A stretch of 64,000 bases of DNA from Nostoc desertorum CM1-VF14 (GTDB lineage Bacteria > Cyanobacteriota > Cyanobacteriia > Cyanobacteriales > Nostocaceae). The notes beneath the pieces were generated by a model. That model made no database searches, was not told where the DNA came from, and saw only the letters and a program-made list of their open reading frames with translations. The DNA lies in assembly GCA_019359245.1 (NCBI GenBank), contig JAHHHR010000019.1, positions 1 through 64,000 on the forward strand, in the 5' to 3' direction. The stretch's first letter is position 1. Every line of letters starts with the position of its first letter. A program made the position numbers and the translations under genes. This document shows, piece after piece, positions 16,947 to 24,300 of the stretch.

Positions 16947-18287
16947 CTAAACTTGAACAAAGCTGGAAATACATTTTTTAACTAAATCTTCAACTCCAGA
17001 TACTGGAAAAATTTTTGTATTTAATCTACTAGCTAATTCCTCAATACTCATATCATCTAAAAACACTAGCTCTCCATTTTTTAACATCACATTCGGTAGC
17101 AGAATGCCATCACCTAAATCTTGCCCTTCTAAATTTAAAAGCAAATCATGACCAGTTAGTAATCCGGTTACACTGATAGATTGTCCCCAATAATCACTAC
17201 ATAAAGCACGCATATTTACTTCTAAACCTTCAACAGAATTTAGACGTTTCAAAATGGGTTGAAATGCTTTTTCTACAGCGTTGCCCACAACCCAAGTCAA
17301 CTTCCTCTGAGGATATACCTTTGGCGGTAGTAATTCTGCTGCAACGGTGGCAAATTGCTTGATAAATAATTGAATCGAACCAACTCCGTTATCAATTTGG
17401 GGATATTCTTCATATTCAGATTCACTGGGTAATTCCTCACCTGCAATCAAAAACCACTCATCGGCTAACCAAACAACGCTTGAGCCGAATTCTGGACGAA
17501 ATTGCCGCGAAAGCATTTGCACTTGGGAAATCACTTCTTGGGCTTTTTCTCTAGTAACGGGTATGAGTTCGTCTTCTGAAGGACGAAACCGTGTCAACCC
17601 AACTGGTACAACTGCTATTGATGCCACCGCAGGCACTTCACCAGTATGAAAGGATGCTAAATCTTTAAGAGTTTGCTCCAGATGTTTACCATCATTTATG
17701 CCAGGACAAACAACTACTTGAGCATGAATTTGTAGTCGCCTTTGTTGAAACCACTTGAGCTGTTGCAAGATTTGTCCTGCACGCTGATTTTTTAGCAGTC
17801 TAATTCTAACTTCGGGTTCTGTAGCATGAACAGAAACATACAACGGAGACAAGCGCATCTGCTCAATTCGCTGCCATTCTCGTTCTGGCAAATTGGTTAG
17901 GGTAAGATAAGAGCCGTACAAAAAACTCAGACGGTAATCGTCATCTTTCAAGTACAAGGTGGTGCGTTTACCTGGTGGCTGTTGATCGATAAAGCAAAAT
18001 GGACAGTGGTTGTTGCACTGAATTAAGCCATCAAATAAGGCCGTTTCAAATTCTAGCCCCAAGTCTTGGTCGTAATCTTTTTCGATTTCTAGGCTATGAG
18101 TTTTACCAGCAGCGTCTAAAACTTCTAATTCTAAAACTTCATCAGCACACAAAAACTGATAATCAATTAAATCACGGGGACGTGAACCATTGATAGCAAC
18201 GATCGCATCACCAGCCTCAAAGCCAACCTCTGCGGCTATTGAATCTGGAAGAACCTTGGTAATTCGGGCAGGATTAATGGTACTCAT
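16947..18287 (-). CDS. Radical SAM protein with PDZ and DUF512 regions (TIGR03279-like)
   Basis: A 446-residue cyanobacterial protein of the DUF512 radical SAM family, function unknown. It has an N-terminal PDZ-like segment (ITKVLPDSIAAEVGFEAGDA, residues 9-28). A radical-SAM cluster C91-x3-C95-x2-C98 (CNNHCPFC) follows, then VSVHATEPEVRIRLL and VVVCPGINDGKHLEQTL, and a C-terminal DUF512 part (LTRFRPSED onward). The frame is open to an ATG at 18344, but those 19 extra codons translate heptamer repeats (TQCPMPNAPCPM). The ATG at 18287 (MSTINPARIT) is therefore the likely start. It runs divergently from nothing and is followed downstream by the GHL10 gene on the same strand. Confidence 0.88.
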   Translation of the reverse strand: MSTINPARITKVLPDSIAAEVGFEAGDAIVAINGSRPRDLIDYQFLCADEVLELEVLDAAGKTHSLEIEKDYDQDLGLEFETALFDGLIQCNNHCPFCFIDQQPPGKRTTLYLKDDDYRLSFLYGSYLTLTNLPEREWQRIEQMRLSPLYVSVHATEPEVRIRLLKNQRAGQILQQLKWFQQRRLQIHAQVVVCPGINDGKHLEQTLKDLASFHTGEVPAVASIAVVPVGLTRFRPSEDELIPVTREKAQEVISQVQMLSRQFRPEFGSSVVWLADEWFLIAGEELPSESEYEEYPQIDNGVGSIQLFIKQFATVAAELLPPKVYPQRKLTWVVGNAVEKAFQPILKRLNSVEGLEVNMRALCSDYWGQSISVTGLLTGHDLLLNLEGQDLGDGILLPNVMLKNGELVFLDDMSIEELASRLNTKIFPVSGVEDLVKKCISSFVQV

Positions 18288-18365
18288 GGGGCATGGGGCA
18301 TTGGGCATTGGGCATTGGGTATTAGTCATTTGCTTTGGACTCATGGCTAATGACTAATGACTATT
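18288..18365. repeat. Heptamer tandem repeats (GGGCATT and GACTAAT)
   Basis: GGGGCATGGGGCATT then GGGCATTGGGCATTGGGTATT, followed by GACTAATGACTA towards the uppP stop. This fills the whole spacer between uppP and the radical SAM gene. Confidence 0.75.
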
Positions 18366-18371
18366 ATGTAA

Positions 18372-19196
18372 TTATCCCTTCCAACCTGCTGCGATCGCAG
18401 CTAAAATAGCGCTGCCGAATGCTAATCTATACCAAACGAAAACTAAAGTGTTTTTGGTTGCTAAATACTTGATTAAGAATGCAATTGATAGGTAGGAAAA
18501 AATAAAGGTTGAAATAATCCCTACAATTAACAGTCCAACAATGTTATCTGGCAACTGTTGGGCTTCAAATAACTTGAAGATTTTCAGACTTTTATACAGC
18601 GTTGCAATGGTAAGAGTTGGAAACCCTAATAAAAAGGAGAATTTCGCTGCTGTATCGCGTTCTAATCCTAAAAATAAGGCAGTCGTCAACGTTGAGCCAG
18701 AACGAGAAACACCCGGGATTAAAGCAAGTGTTTGTCCTAATCCAACTAAAATACCATCCCGAATCTGCAATGAATTAAAATCTCGCTTGCGAGTGCCAAT
18801 TTTTTCTGCCAAAGCTAGTAAAAGTGCCATGACAATTGACATTATGGCAATAATTAATGCGCTCTCTGGTAGAACGTCTTTCAAAATAAACCCGAAAATT
18901 AAGGCAGGCATTGTTCCTACTACAATACCGACAAGAATTTTCCACTCTTCCCGTTGCCAGTCTTTGTCTTTTACTGCTTCAATTCCACCTTTGACAATAT
19001 TAGAAATCAGCGACCAAAAATAACCCAAAATTGCTATAACACTGCCAAATTGAATTGCATCGACAAAATCTTTAGAACCTAGTTCTTTCCAACCAAATAC
19101 CTTGGTCACAATCAGAAGATGTGCAGTGCTGCTGATCGGCAAAAACTCTGTAATACCTTGAACAATACCCAAAATAAAAGCTTGAATAAACTCCAT
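18372..19196 (-). CDS. uppP: Undecaprenyl-diphosphatase UppP (BacA)
   Basis: UppP removes a phosphate from undecaprenyl diphosphate at the membrane, recycling the lipid carrier for peptidoglycan and surface glycans. The 274-residue polytopic protein has both signature blocks: GIVQGITEFLPISSTAHL near the N terminus and LALIPGVSRSGSTLTTAL in the middle, which contain the catalytic Glu, Ser and Arg residues. A TTG one codon upstream of ATG 19196 is possible but not needed. Length and helix pattern are normal. Confidence 0.95.
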   Translation of the reverse strand: MEFIQAFILGIVQGITEFLPISSTAHLLIVTKVFGWKELGSKDFVDAIQFGSVIAILGYFWSLISNIVKGGIEAVKDKDWQREEWKILVGIVVGTMPALIFGFILKDVLPESALIIAIMSIVMALLLALAEKIGTRKRDFNSLQIRDGILVGLGQTLALIPGVSRSGSTLTTALFLGLERDTAAKFSFLLGFPTLTIATLYKSLKIFKLFEAQQLPDNIVGLLIVGIISTFIFSYLSIAFLIKYLATKNTLVFVWYRLAFGSAILAAIAAGWKG

Positions 19197-19653
19197 CAAT
19201 TAATACCTTTTTCCTGCTGTAAACAATCATTATTTAGCTGATGATGTTAATTTATATACTTTTTGCTGCACCCAGTATTATAGAAAATTCCGTTTTACCA
19301 AATCAATAACACCATCCAAGACGCTGGCCATGTTCTTACACCCACTTCAATAAGTCAACGAAATTTTGGCAATTCATCAAACTTTAATATTTAGCGGACT
19401 GATGCCATTGACTTTTTACCCGTTACATTTACCTTCCATCTCTCTGTAGTTCTTTGTAAATGCGAACTACAGAGGAGTTCTGTAAATAAGGTCACTTGAG
19501 TGAATAAGTCTAGTACAGAATGTTTTGTTTGGTTTGCGCCAGCGCTCCTCGAAATTTCAGTATAATTACAATGCCCCAGGCAATCCCCCAGGGGGGGATT
19601 TAAAAATGTGATATCTTAAATAAAATAAAGTTTAGTAACAAATATTAAAAACT
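19197..19653. other. Divergent intergenic region uppP / DUF3120 gene
   Basis: Presumably holds promoters for both flanking genes, but no confident -10/-35 pair is assigned. It contains a strong hairpin at 19582-19600. No tRNA or small gene is seen. Confidence 0.5.
19582..19600. repeat. Perfect 8-bp GC-rich hairpin
   Basis: AATCCCCC-AGG-GGGGGATT, an 8-bp stem with a three-base loop, 54 bases before the DUF3120 gene start. It may be a dispersed mini-palindrome or a leader structure. It is not followed by a T-run. Confidence 0.55.
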
Positions 19654-20433
19654 TTGATTAATAATACACTGTCCTCCTACACTGCTTCTACCCCTTCTAT
19701 TGATACAGAGTTAGATTTAACTGTTACTGGGCAGAAGGGTATTAGGCAATTGGAATCTACACTCTCCTGTTCTCCGTCTCTTCCCTTATCTATTTCTGCC
19801 CGACAAACTTGGTTAGTGTTTGGAGCGGCGGTATTTTTGGTAACAGTACCAGTATTTGTAGAAGCGCCAATAGTGCGATCGCTACCAAGCCTAAGTTTAG
19901 CGCTGGCAGCATTTTGGGTATGGCTAAGTTTTACTTTAATGTCACGTCCTGCGACTTATGTATGGGGAGATTTACTCTTAGGATTTAGCTGGAGTTGGTT
20001 AGCAGGAGCTATTTACTGGGGCTGGTTACGTTGGGAACCTGCATGGCATCTGCCAGTGGAGTCTATAGGATTACCGTTTGCTTGCTGGTGTTTGGCGAAG
20101 AATTGGGGCAAAGTTGGTAACTGGTTTTATTTGGGTTCTTTACTAGGTACAGTATTAACCGACGTATATTTCTATATAGCAGACTTGATGCCCTATTGGC
20201 GGCAAATTATGAGAGTAGATGCAGATGGCGCACCGCAAATATTACATAATGCCCTCATGCAAGTACAAGCACCTTGGGGACAAAGTTGGGCCATAATTCT
20301 TGCCTTAGTCCTATTGACAGTCGGGATTCTACCTTTACGTCTAAAGCAAAGACACTGGTATGCCTTTAGTGGTGCAGTTTTAAGCACGATTTTGGTAGAC
20401 AGCCTATTTTTGTTAGCTGCGATCGCAGCCTAA
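19654..20433 (+). CDS. DUF3120 family membrane protein
   Basis: A 259-residue integral membrane protein of the cyanobacterial DUF3120 family, function unknown. After a 45-residue polar N terminus come about six or seven hydrophobic helices, with tryptophan-rich segments (FWVWLSFTLMSRPATYVWGD, GFSWSWLAGAIYWGWLRWEP) and the loop YIADLMPYWRQIMRVDADGA. The predicted start is a TTG at 19654. A later start closer to the first helix cannot be excluded because the N terminus is low-complexity. Confidence 0.8.
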   Translation: MINNTLSSYTASTPSIDTELDLTVTGQKGIRQLESTLSCSPSLPLSISARQTWLVFGAAVFLVTVPVFVEAPIVRSLPSLSLALAAFWVWLSFTLMSRPATYVWGDLLLGFSWSWLAGAIYWGWLRWEPAWHLPVESIGLPFACWCLAKNWGKVGNWFYLGSLLGTVLTDVYFYIADLMPYWRQIMRVDADGAPQILHNALMQVQAPWGQSWAIILALVLLTVGILPLRLKQRHWYAFSGAVLSTILVDSLFLLAAIAA

Positions 20434-21196
20434 AAAAGGCAGGAAGCAGGAAGTCCCTGAGCGTCTTCCCTGACTTGTACTGAGCTTGTCTTGAGCAAAG
20501 CCTTAAAGCCTGCGGCATAGCTACGCTTCGGGCGCAGCCGTAAAAGGGGAGCCGAAGTGAGGCAAGAGGTTGCAATGAGCGTGTAGGCTTCTTTACCGAA
20601 ACTTTTTCCAGCCCAGTCTAAAGCACATCAAGAATGATACTGTAGATAATAAATTAGTTAAGAAATATTACATAACAGTCCATCACCATCAAGTCTTCTT
20701 GCTAGAGTTTTCGGTATTAGCCATCGGATAATTTCGTGTCTGGCTCGGAGGTAGAATCAGCCACCATAAAAAGATTTCGTCTAGCTGGAAATGCTACCAG
20801 GATAATGGATGGAACCCTATTGCAGCTATGCAGGCACTCTTCCCATAATAAAAATTTTTGGCAAAAGTATAGTCAAAGCCAGTAACGGCAAATATTGTGG
20901 ATATTAATACGCTGTATATTAGTTTCTGATGACTGCTGTGTTGATTAAGCTATCAGGTTTTGTCTTTGAAGTTCTGTTCGCCGGAAACTGACGCACCCTG
21001 CGGGTTCGCTTTTGGCGTTCTCGTTCGCGTTAGCGTCTCCGAAGGAGAAGAGTAGCCGCAGAAGCGTATACAGACTTCTGTGTTTGTCCTTTGTCTTTTG
21101 TCCTTGGCGCTTTGACTAATGACTGATGACTAATGACTAATGACTGCTGTTAGCTTAAAACTTTTATTTCTGTTTGATGGAAAGAGGTAGAAAATT
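20434..21196. other. Repeat-rich intergenic region upstream of psbU
   Basis: Holds dispersed palindromic repeats at about 20500-20570 (ATAGCTACGCTTCGGGCGC) and 20995-21070 (TTAGCGTCTCCGAAGGAG), and a GACTAAT heptamer array at about 21112-21150. The psbU promoter should lie near its right end, but no confident site was picked. No gene seen. Confidence 0.55.
21112..21150. repeat. GACTAAT heptamer tandem array
   Basis: About five consecutive TGACTAA/TGACTGA units, 47 bases upstream of the psbU start. Similar arrays precede the DEAD-box helicase and follow several other genes. Confidence 0.7.
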
Positions 21197-21622
21197 GTGA
21201 AAGGATTGGCGCGTTTATTAACAGTGTTTAGTTTGTTACTTAGTTGCTGGGGATGGCTGGGAACAACTCAGATAGCCCAAGCTGCTAGTTTCAATTTTGC
21301 TTTTCCACAAGTCCCAATTCTGGCGATTGAGCGGCAGAATCGGGCAGATGCAAAGCTAGGAACCGAATTTGGTAAAAAAATCGATTTGAATAATACCAAC
21401 GTCCGAGCTTTTCAACAGTTTCCAGGGCTTTATCCCACCTTGGCTAAGAAAATTATCATGAATGCTCCCTACAAAAATGTAGAGGATGTATTAGATCTTC
21501 CAGGATTGAGCGATCGCCAAAAACAAACCCTGCAAGCTAACCTCGGTAATTTCACCGTGACAGAACTAGAGCCTGCCTTTAACGAGGGAGATGATCGCTT
21601 TAATAATGGTATCTACAGATAA
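21197..21622 (+). CDS. psbU: PsbU, photosystem II 12-kDa extrinsic protein
   Basis: PsbU binds the lumenal face of photosystem II and stabilises the oxygen-evolving manganese cluster. The 141-residue precursor starts at GTG 21197. It has a signal peptide ending in QIAQAA (cleavage near residue 29-30), and the mature part contains helix-hairpin-helix-like blocks: DLNNTNVRAFQQFPGLYPTL, IIMNAPYKNVEDVLDLPGL and QKQTLQANLGNFTVTE. The size is normal for cyanobacterial PsbU. Two palindromes follow the stop (AACTACAACTTGTAGTT at 21621-21637 and the hairpin at 21655-21679), so it is probably a single-gene transcript. Confidence 0.95.
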   Translation: MKGLARLLTVFSLLLSCWGWLGTTQIAQAASFNFAFPQVPILAIERQNRADAKLGTEFGKKIDLNNTNVRAFQQFPGLYPTLAKKIIMNAPYKNVEDVLDLPGLSDRQKQTLQANLGNFTVTELEPAFNEGDDRFNNGIYR

Positions 21623-21654
21623 CTACAACTTGTAGTTAATGTAGCAAATAGTAG

Positions 21655-21679
21655 CCCACTCCTGATTCTAGGGAGTGGG
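21655..21679 (+). terminator. Hairpin downstream of psbU
   Basis: CCCACTCC pairs with GGAGTGGG across a nine-base loop, 33 bases after the psbU stop. There is no T-run directly after it, so its action as an intrinsic terminator is likely but not certain. Confidence 0.5.
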
Positions 21680-21690
21680 ACATGATATGA

Positions 21691-21740
21691 GTTAGGAGTT
21701 AGGAGTTATGAGTTAAAATTCAAAACTCCTAACTCCTAAC
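21691..21740. repeat. Perfect 17-bp foldback of GTTAGGA heptamers
   Basis: GTTAGGAGTTAGGAGTT at 21691-21707 is the exact reverse complement of the sequence at 21724-21740, with a 16-base loop. It sits between psbU and nadB and would form a long cruciform or RNA hairpin. Confidence 0.8.
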
Positions 21741-21773
21741 TTCTAACTACTCACTTCGCCCTACTCCATTACC

Positions 21774-23450
21774 TTGCCTCAGATAGATATTCCTAGCCAA
21801 TTTGATGTCTTAGTAGTCGGCGCTGGTGCTGCTGGACTATACACCGCGTTGTGTCTACCAGAGTCTTTGCGAGTCGGCTTGATTACCAAAGAGACTGTTG
21901 CTTTGTCTGCCAGTGATTGGGCGCAAGGTGGCATTGCCGCAGCAGTTGCCCCGGAAGATTCTCCGACGCTACACATTGAAGATACAATGCGGGCAGGTGC
22001 GGGTTTGTGCGATCGCACTGCTGTAGAATTTCTCGCCCAACTTGCTCCTAACTGCATTCAATCCCTAGTTAGCTTGGGAGTCGCTTTTGACCGTCATGGT
22101 CAAGCCTTGGCTTTAACTTTAGAAGCTGCTCATTCTCGCAACCGTGTTCTTCACGCCGCAGACACCACAGGAAGGGAAGTTACCACCACCCTCACCGCCC
22201 AAGTATTACGTCGCCAGAATATTCAAGTCATTCAGCAAGCTTTAGCTTTGAGTTTGTGGATTGAACTCGAAAGTGGTCGCTGTCAGGGAATAAGCTTGTT
22301 TTATCAAGGTGAAATCACATGGGTAAAGGCTGGTGCTGTGGTACTGGCAACTGGCGGCGGTGGTCAAATATTTGCCCAAACTACTAACCCGGCTGTAAGT
22401 ACAGGTGATGGGGTAGCGATCGCATATCGGGCTGGGGCCATCCTCCGCGATTTGGAATTTGTGCAATTTCACCCCACAGCCCTCACTAAACCTGGTGCCG
22501 ATCACTTTTTGATTAGCGAAGCTGTACGCGGCGAGGGCGCACACCTTGTCGATAATGAAGGGCGGCGTTTTGCCTTTGACTACCACCCTGCGGGTGAACT
22601 TGCACCCAGAGATGTTGTCAGTAGAGCAATTTTCAGCCATTTACAACGTACTGCCGTTGATCTTGCGACTGCTCATGTGTGGTTAGATGTGCGCCCCATC
22701 CCCGCCGACAAGATTCGTCACCGCTTTCCCAATATCATCAAAGTTTGTCAACATTGGGGAGTTGATGTCTTCCATGAACCAATTCCTGTGGCCCCTGCTG
22801 CCCATTACTGGATGGGTGGGATTGTCGCGGATTTGATGAATCGCACAAATATTCCTGGTTTGTACGCGGTGGGTGAAACCGCTAGTACCGGTGTGCATGG
22901 GGCAAACCGCCTCGCGAGTAATTCCCTGCTGGAATGTATTGTGTTTGGGGCCCAGATGGGCAAAATTGAGTTAGAAAATATTGGGCTGCCGTCAGAAACA
23001 CGATTATTACCATTACAGAAATTTAGTGCTGATGCTAGTGAGTGGCACATCCAGCAGGCACAACTAGAAGCACTCAGGGAAAAGTTACCACGTTTAGTGT
23101 GGGAAAGTGCTGGTATTTGTCGGGAGCAATCAAAATTGGAAACTGCGATCGCCACTGTTGAATCTTGGCAGCAAGATTTTGCTATCCTGCCTTTAAGCCA
23201 ATTTTTACTTGCTTTACGTCCCGCAGAACCAGCTAGTTTTGACATACCAGATGTTGAACGGCAATTGAGACTTTGGGCAGAAACCCGGAATCTATTAGAT
23301 GTGGCTGATTTAATTCTCAAAAGTGCTGCTTTTAGAACCGAAAGTCGAGGTGGACACTACCGTTTAGATTATCCTCAACCAGATCCAAATTGGCAGGTTC
23401 ACACACTTGTACAAGAACATCATTGGTGGAAATCTCCACTATTATCTTGA
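21774..23450 (+). CDS. nadB: L-aspartate oxidase NadB
   Basis: NadB oxidises L-aspartate to iminoaspartate, the first step of de novo NAD synthesis. The 558-residue flavoprotein begins (TTG 21774) with an FAD Rossmann motif VLVVGAGAAGLYTALCLPE. Further succinate-dehydrogenase/fumarate-reductase-type blocks follow: SASDWAQGGIAAAV, HSRNRVLHAADTTGREVTT, VVLATGGGGQIFAQTTNP, DLEFVQFHPTAL, EAVRGEGAHLVDNEGRRF and GLYAVGETASTGVHGANRLA. The C-terminal helical domain is complete. No other TTG/ATG gives a better start, since the conserved region begins within 12 residues. The quinolinate synthase gene is not in the window. Confidence 0.95.
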   Translation: MPQIDIPSQFDVLVVGAGAAGLYTALCLPESLRVGLITKETVALSASDWAQGGIAAAVAPEDSPTLHIEDTMRAGAGLCDRTAVEFLAQLAPNCIQSLVSLGVAFDRHGQALALTLEAAHSRNRVLHAADTTGREVTTTLTAQVLRRQNIQVIQQALALSLWIELESGRCQGISLFYQGEITWVKAGAVVLATGGGGQIFAQTTNPAVSTGDGVAIAYRAGAILRDLEFVQFHPTALTKPGADHFLISEAVRGEGAHLVDNEGRRFAFDYHPAGELAPRDVVSRAIFSHLQRTAVDLATAHVWLDVRPIPADKIRHRFPNIIKVCQHWGVDVFHEPIPVAPAAHYWMGGIVADLMNRTNIPGLYAVGETASTGVHGANRLASNSLLECIVFGAQMGKIELENIGLPSETRLLPLQKFSADASEWHIQQAQLEALREKLPRLVWESAGICREQSKLETAIATVESWQQDFAILPLSQFLLALRPAEPASFDIPDVERQLRLWAETRNLLDVADLILKSAAFRTESRGGHYRLDYPQPDPNWQVHTLVQEHHWWKSPLLS

Positions 23451-23507
23451 TGTAAGTTTTCCGAAGGGGTTTTTATTGACAACCAGACTTTTTATTGCAC
23501 TTTACTA

Positions 23508-23735
23508 TCAGCGAGTGCCGCTACCCTGCTGACTGTCGGGACCACCATAATTTGGTGGAACATATTTGTCTTTATCGTTAACTTTAGGAGCAATTAAACT
23601 ATTGCTGTTAGTAGCGCCAAAAGTATTAGCACTTGCAATAGTAAGCATACCTGTGGAAGTTGCAATTTTCGGTATTAGGATGTAAGCCCCTATACAGAAT
23701 ATTATAAACTTTGTGATTCGCAAATTAGCCTTCAT
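23508..23735 (-). CDS. Small predicted secreted protein with a PDSQQGSGTR tail
   Basis: A 75-residue protein with a cleavable-looking signal (RITKFIIFCIGAYILIPKIA, residues 6-25) and a short mature part ending YVPPNYGGPDSQQGSGTR. Nostocales encode several small exported proteins ending in a PPxxGGPDxxxGSGTR-like motif. I recall the pattern but not a function. It converges on nadB, with 57 bases between the stops. Confidence 0.6.
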   Translation of the reverse strand: MKANLRITKFIIFCIGAYILIPKIATSTGMLTIASANTFGATNSNSLIAPKVNDKDKYVPPNYGGPDSQQGSGTR

Positions 23736-24300
23736 AGGTTTCAGTAAATTTATTAGTTATTCACTTAAAAATGTATTTTTTATTTTTCTACCGTATATTT
23801 ACTTATTTCTTGGAAAAATAAATTTCAGCTTTATTAAATTCTTACTATTAGAACTATTAATTTAGAAGAAATAGTGGTATTGAATAGTCTTCATACTTAA
23901 GTGATATTCTTAATATATTATTTTTACATCAGTCCAAAGTTAGATATGTTGATAAATGACTGCGAGGATTGTGTTTAAAGCCCTATTTATTAATAGCCTG
24001 TAAATTTTTTAAGTATAAACACTATGTTAAGTGAATATATAGGCTCAGAGCAATATTAAGAATGCTAATTTAGTTGTATAATATAATTTATTTATAACAA
24101 GTGTATTTAAGTATAAAACAGCAAAATTGCTATTTTAAAAGGATTTAAAAATGTATAAAACTACGAAATACCGTAATGGTTGTAGGAAGGATAAGTATAT
24201 TTTTTGATAGTAAAAATACTTATCAAAGTTACTTTCTTAATTATGAGATAAAAATATTGACTAAAGTAATATAAAGTCTGAAAGCTTAAGTCTTGACTAA
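23736..24300. other. AT-rich intergenic region
   Basis: Very AT-rich, no convincing gene, HIP1 site or repeat. A tiny 18-codon frame at 24151-24207 has a Shine-Dalgarno-like AAAAGG but is probably chance. The flanking genes are both on the - strand. Confidence 0.5.

Noticed and set aside
24151..24207. 18-codon frame (MYKTTKYRNGCRKDKYIF) with AAAAGG in front
   Set aside because: Too short to judge; AT-rich DNA gives purine-rich pseudo-Shine-Dalgarno sequences easily.
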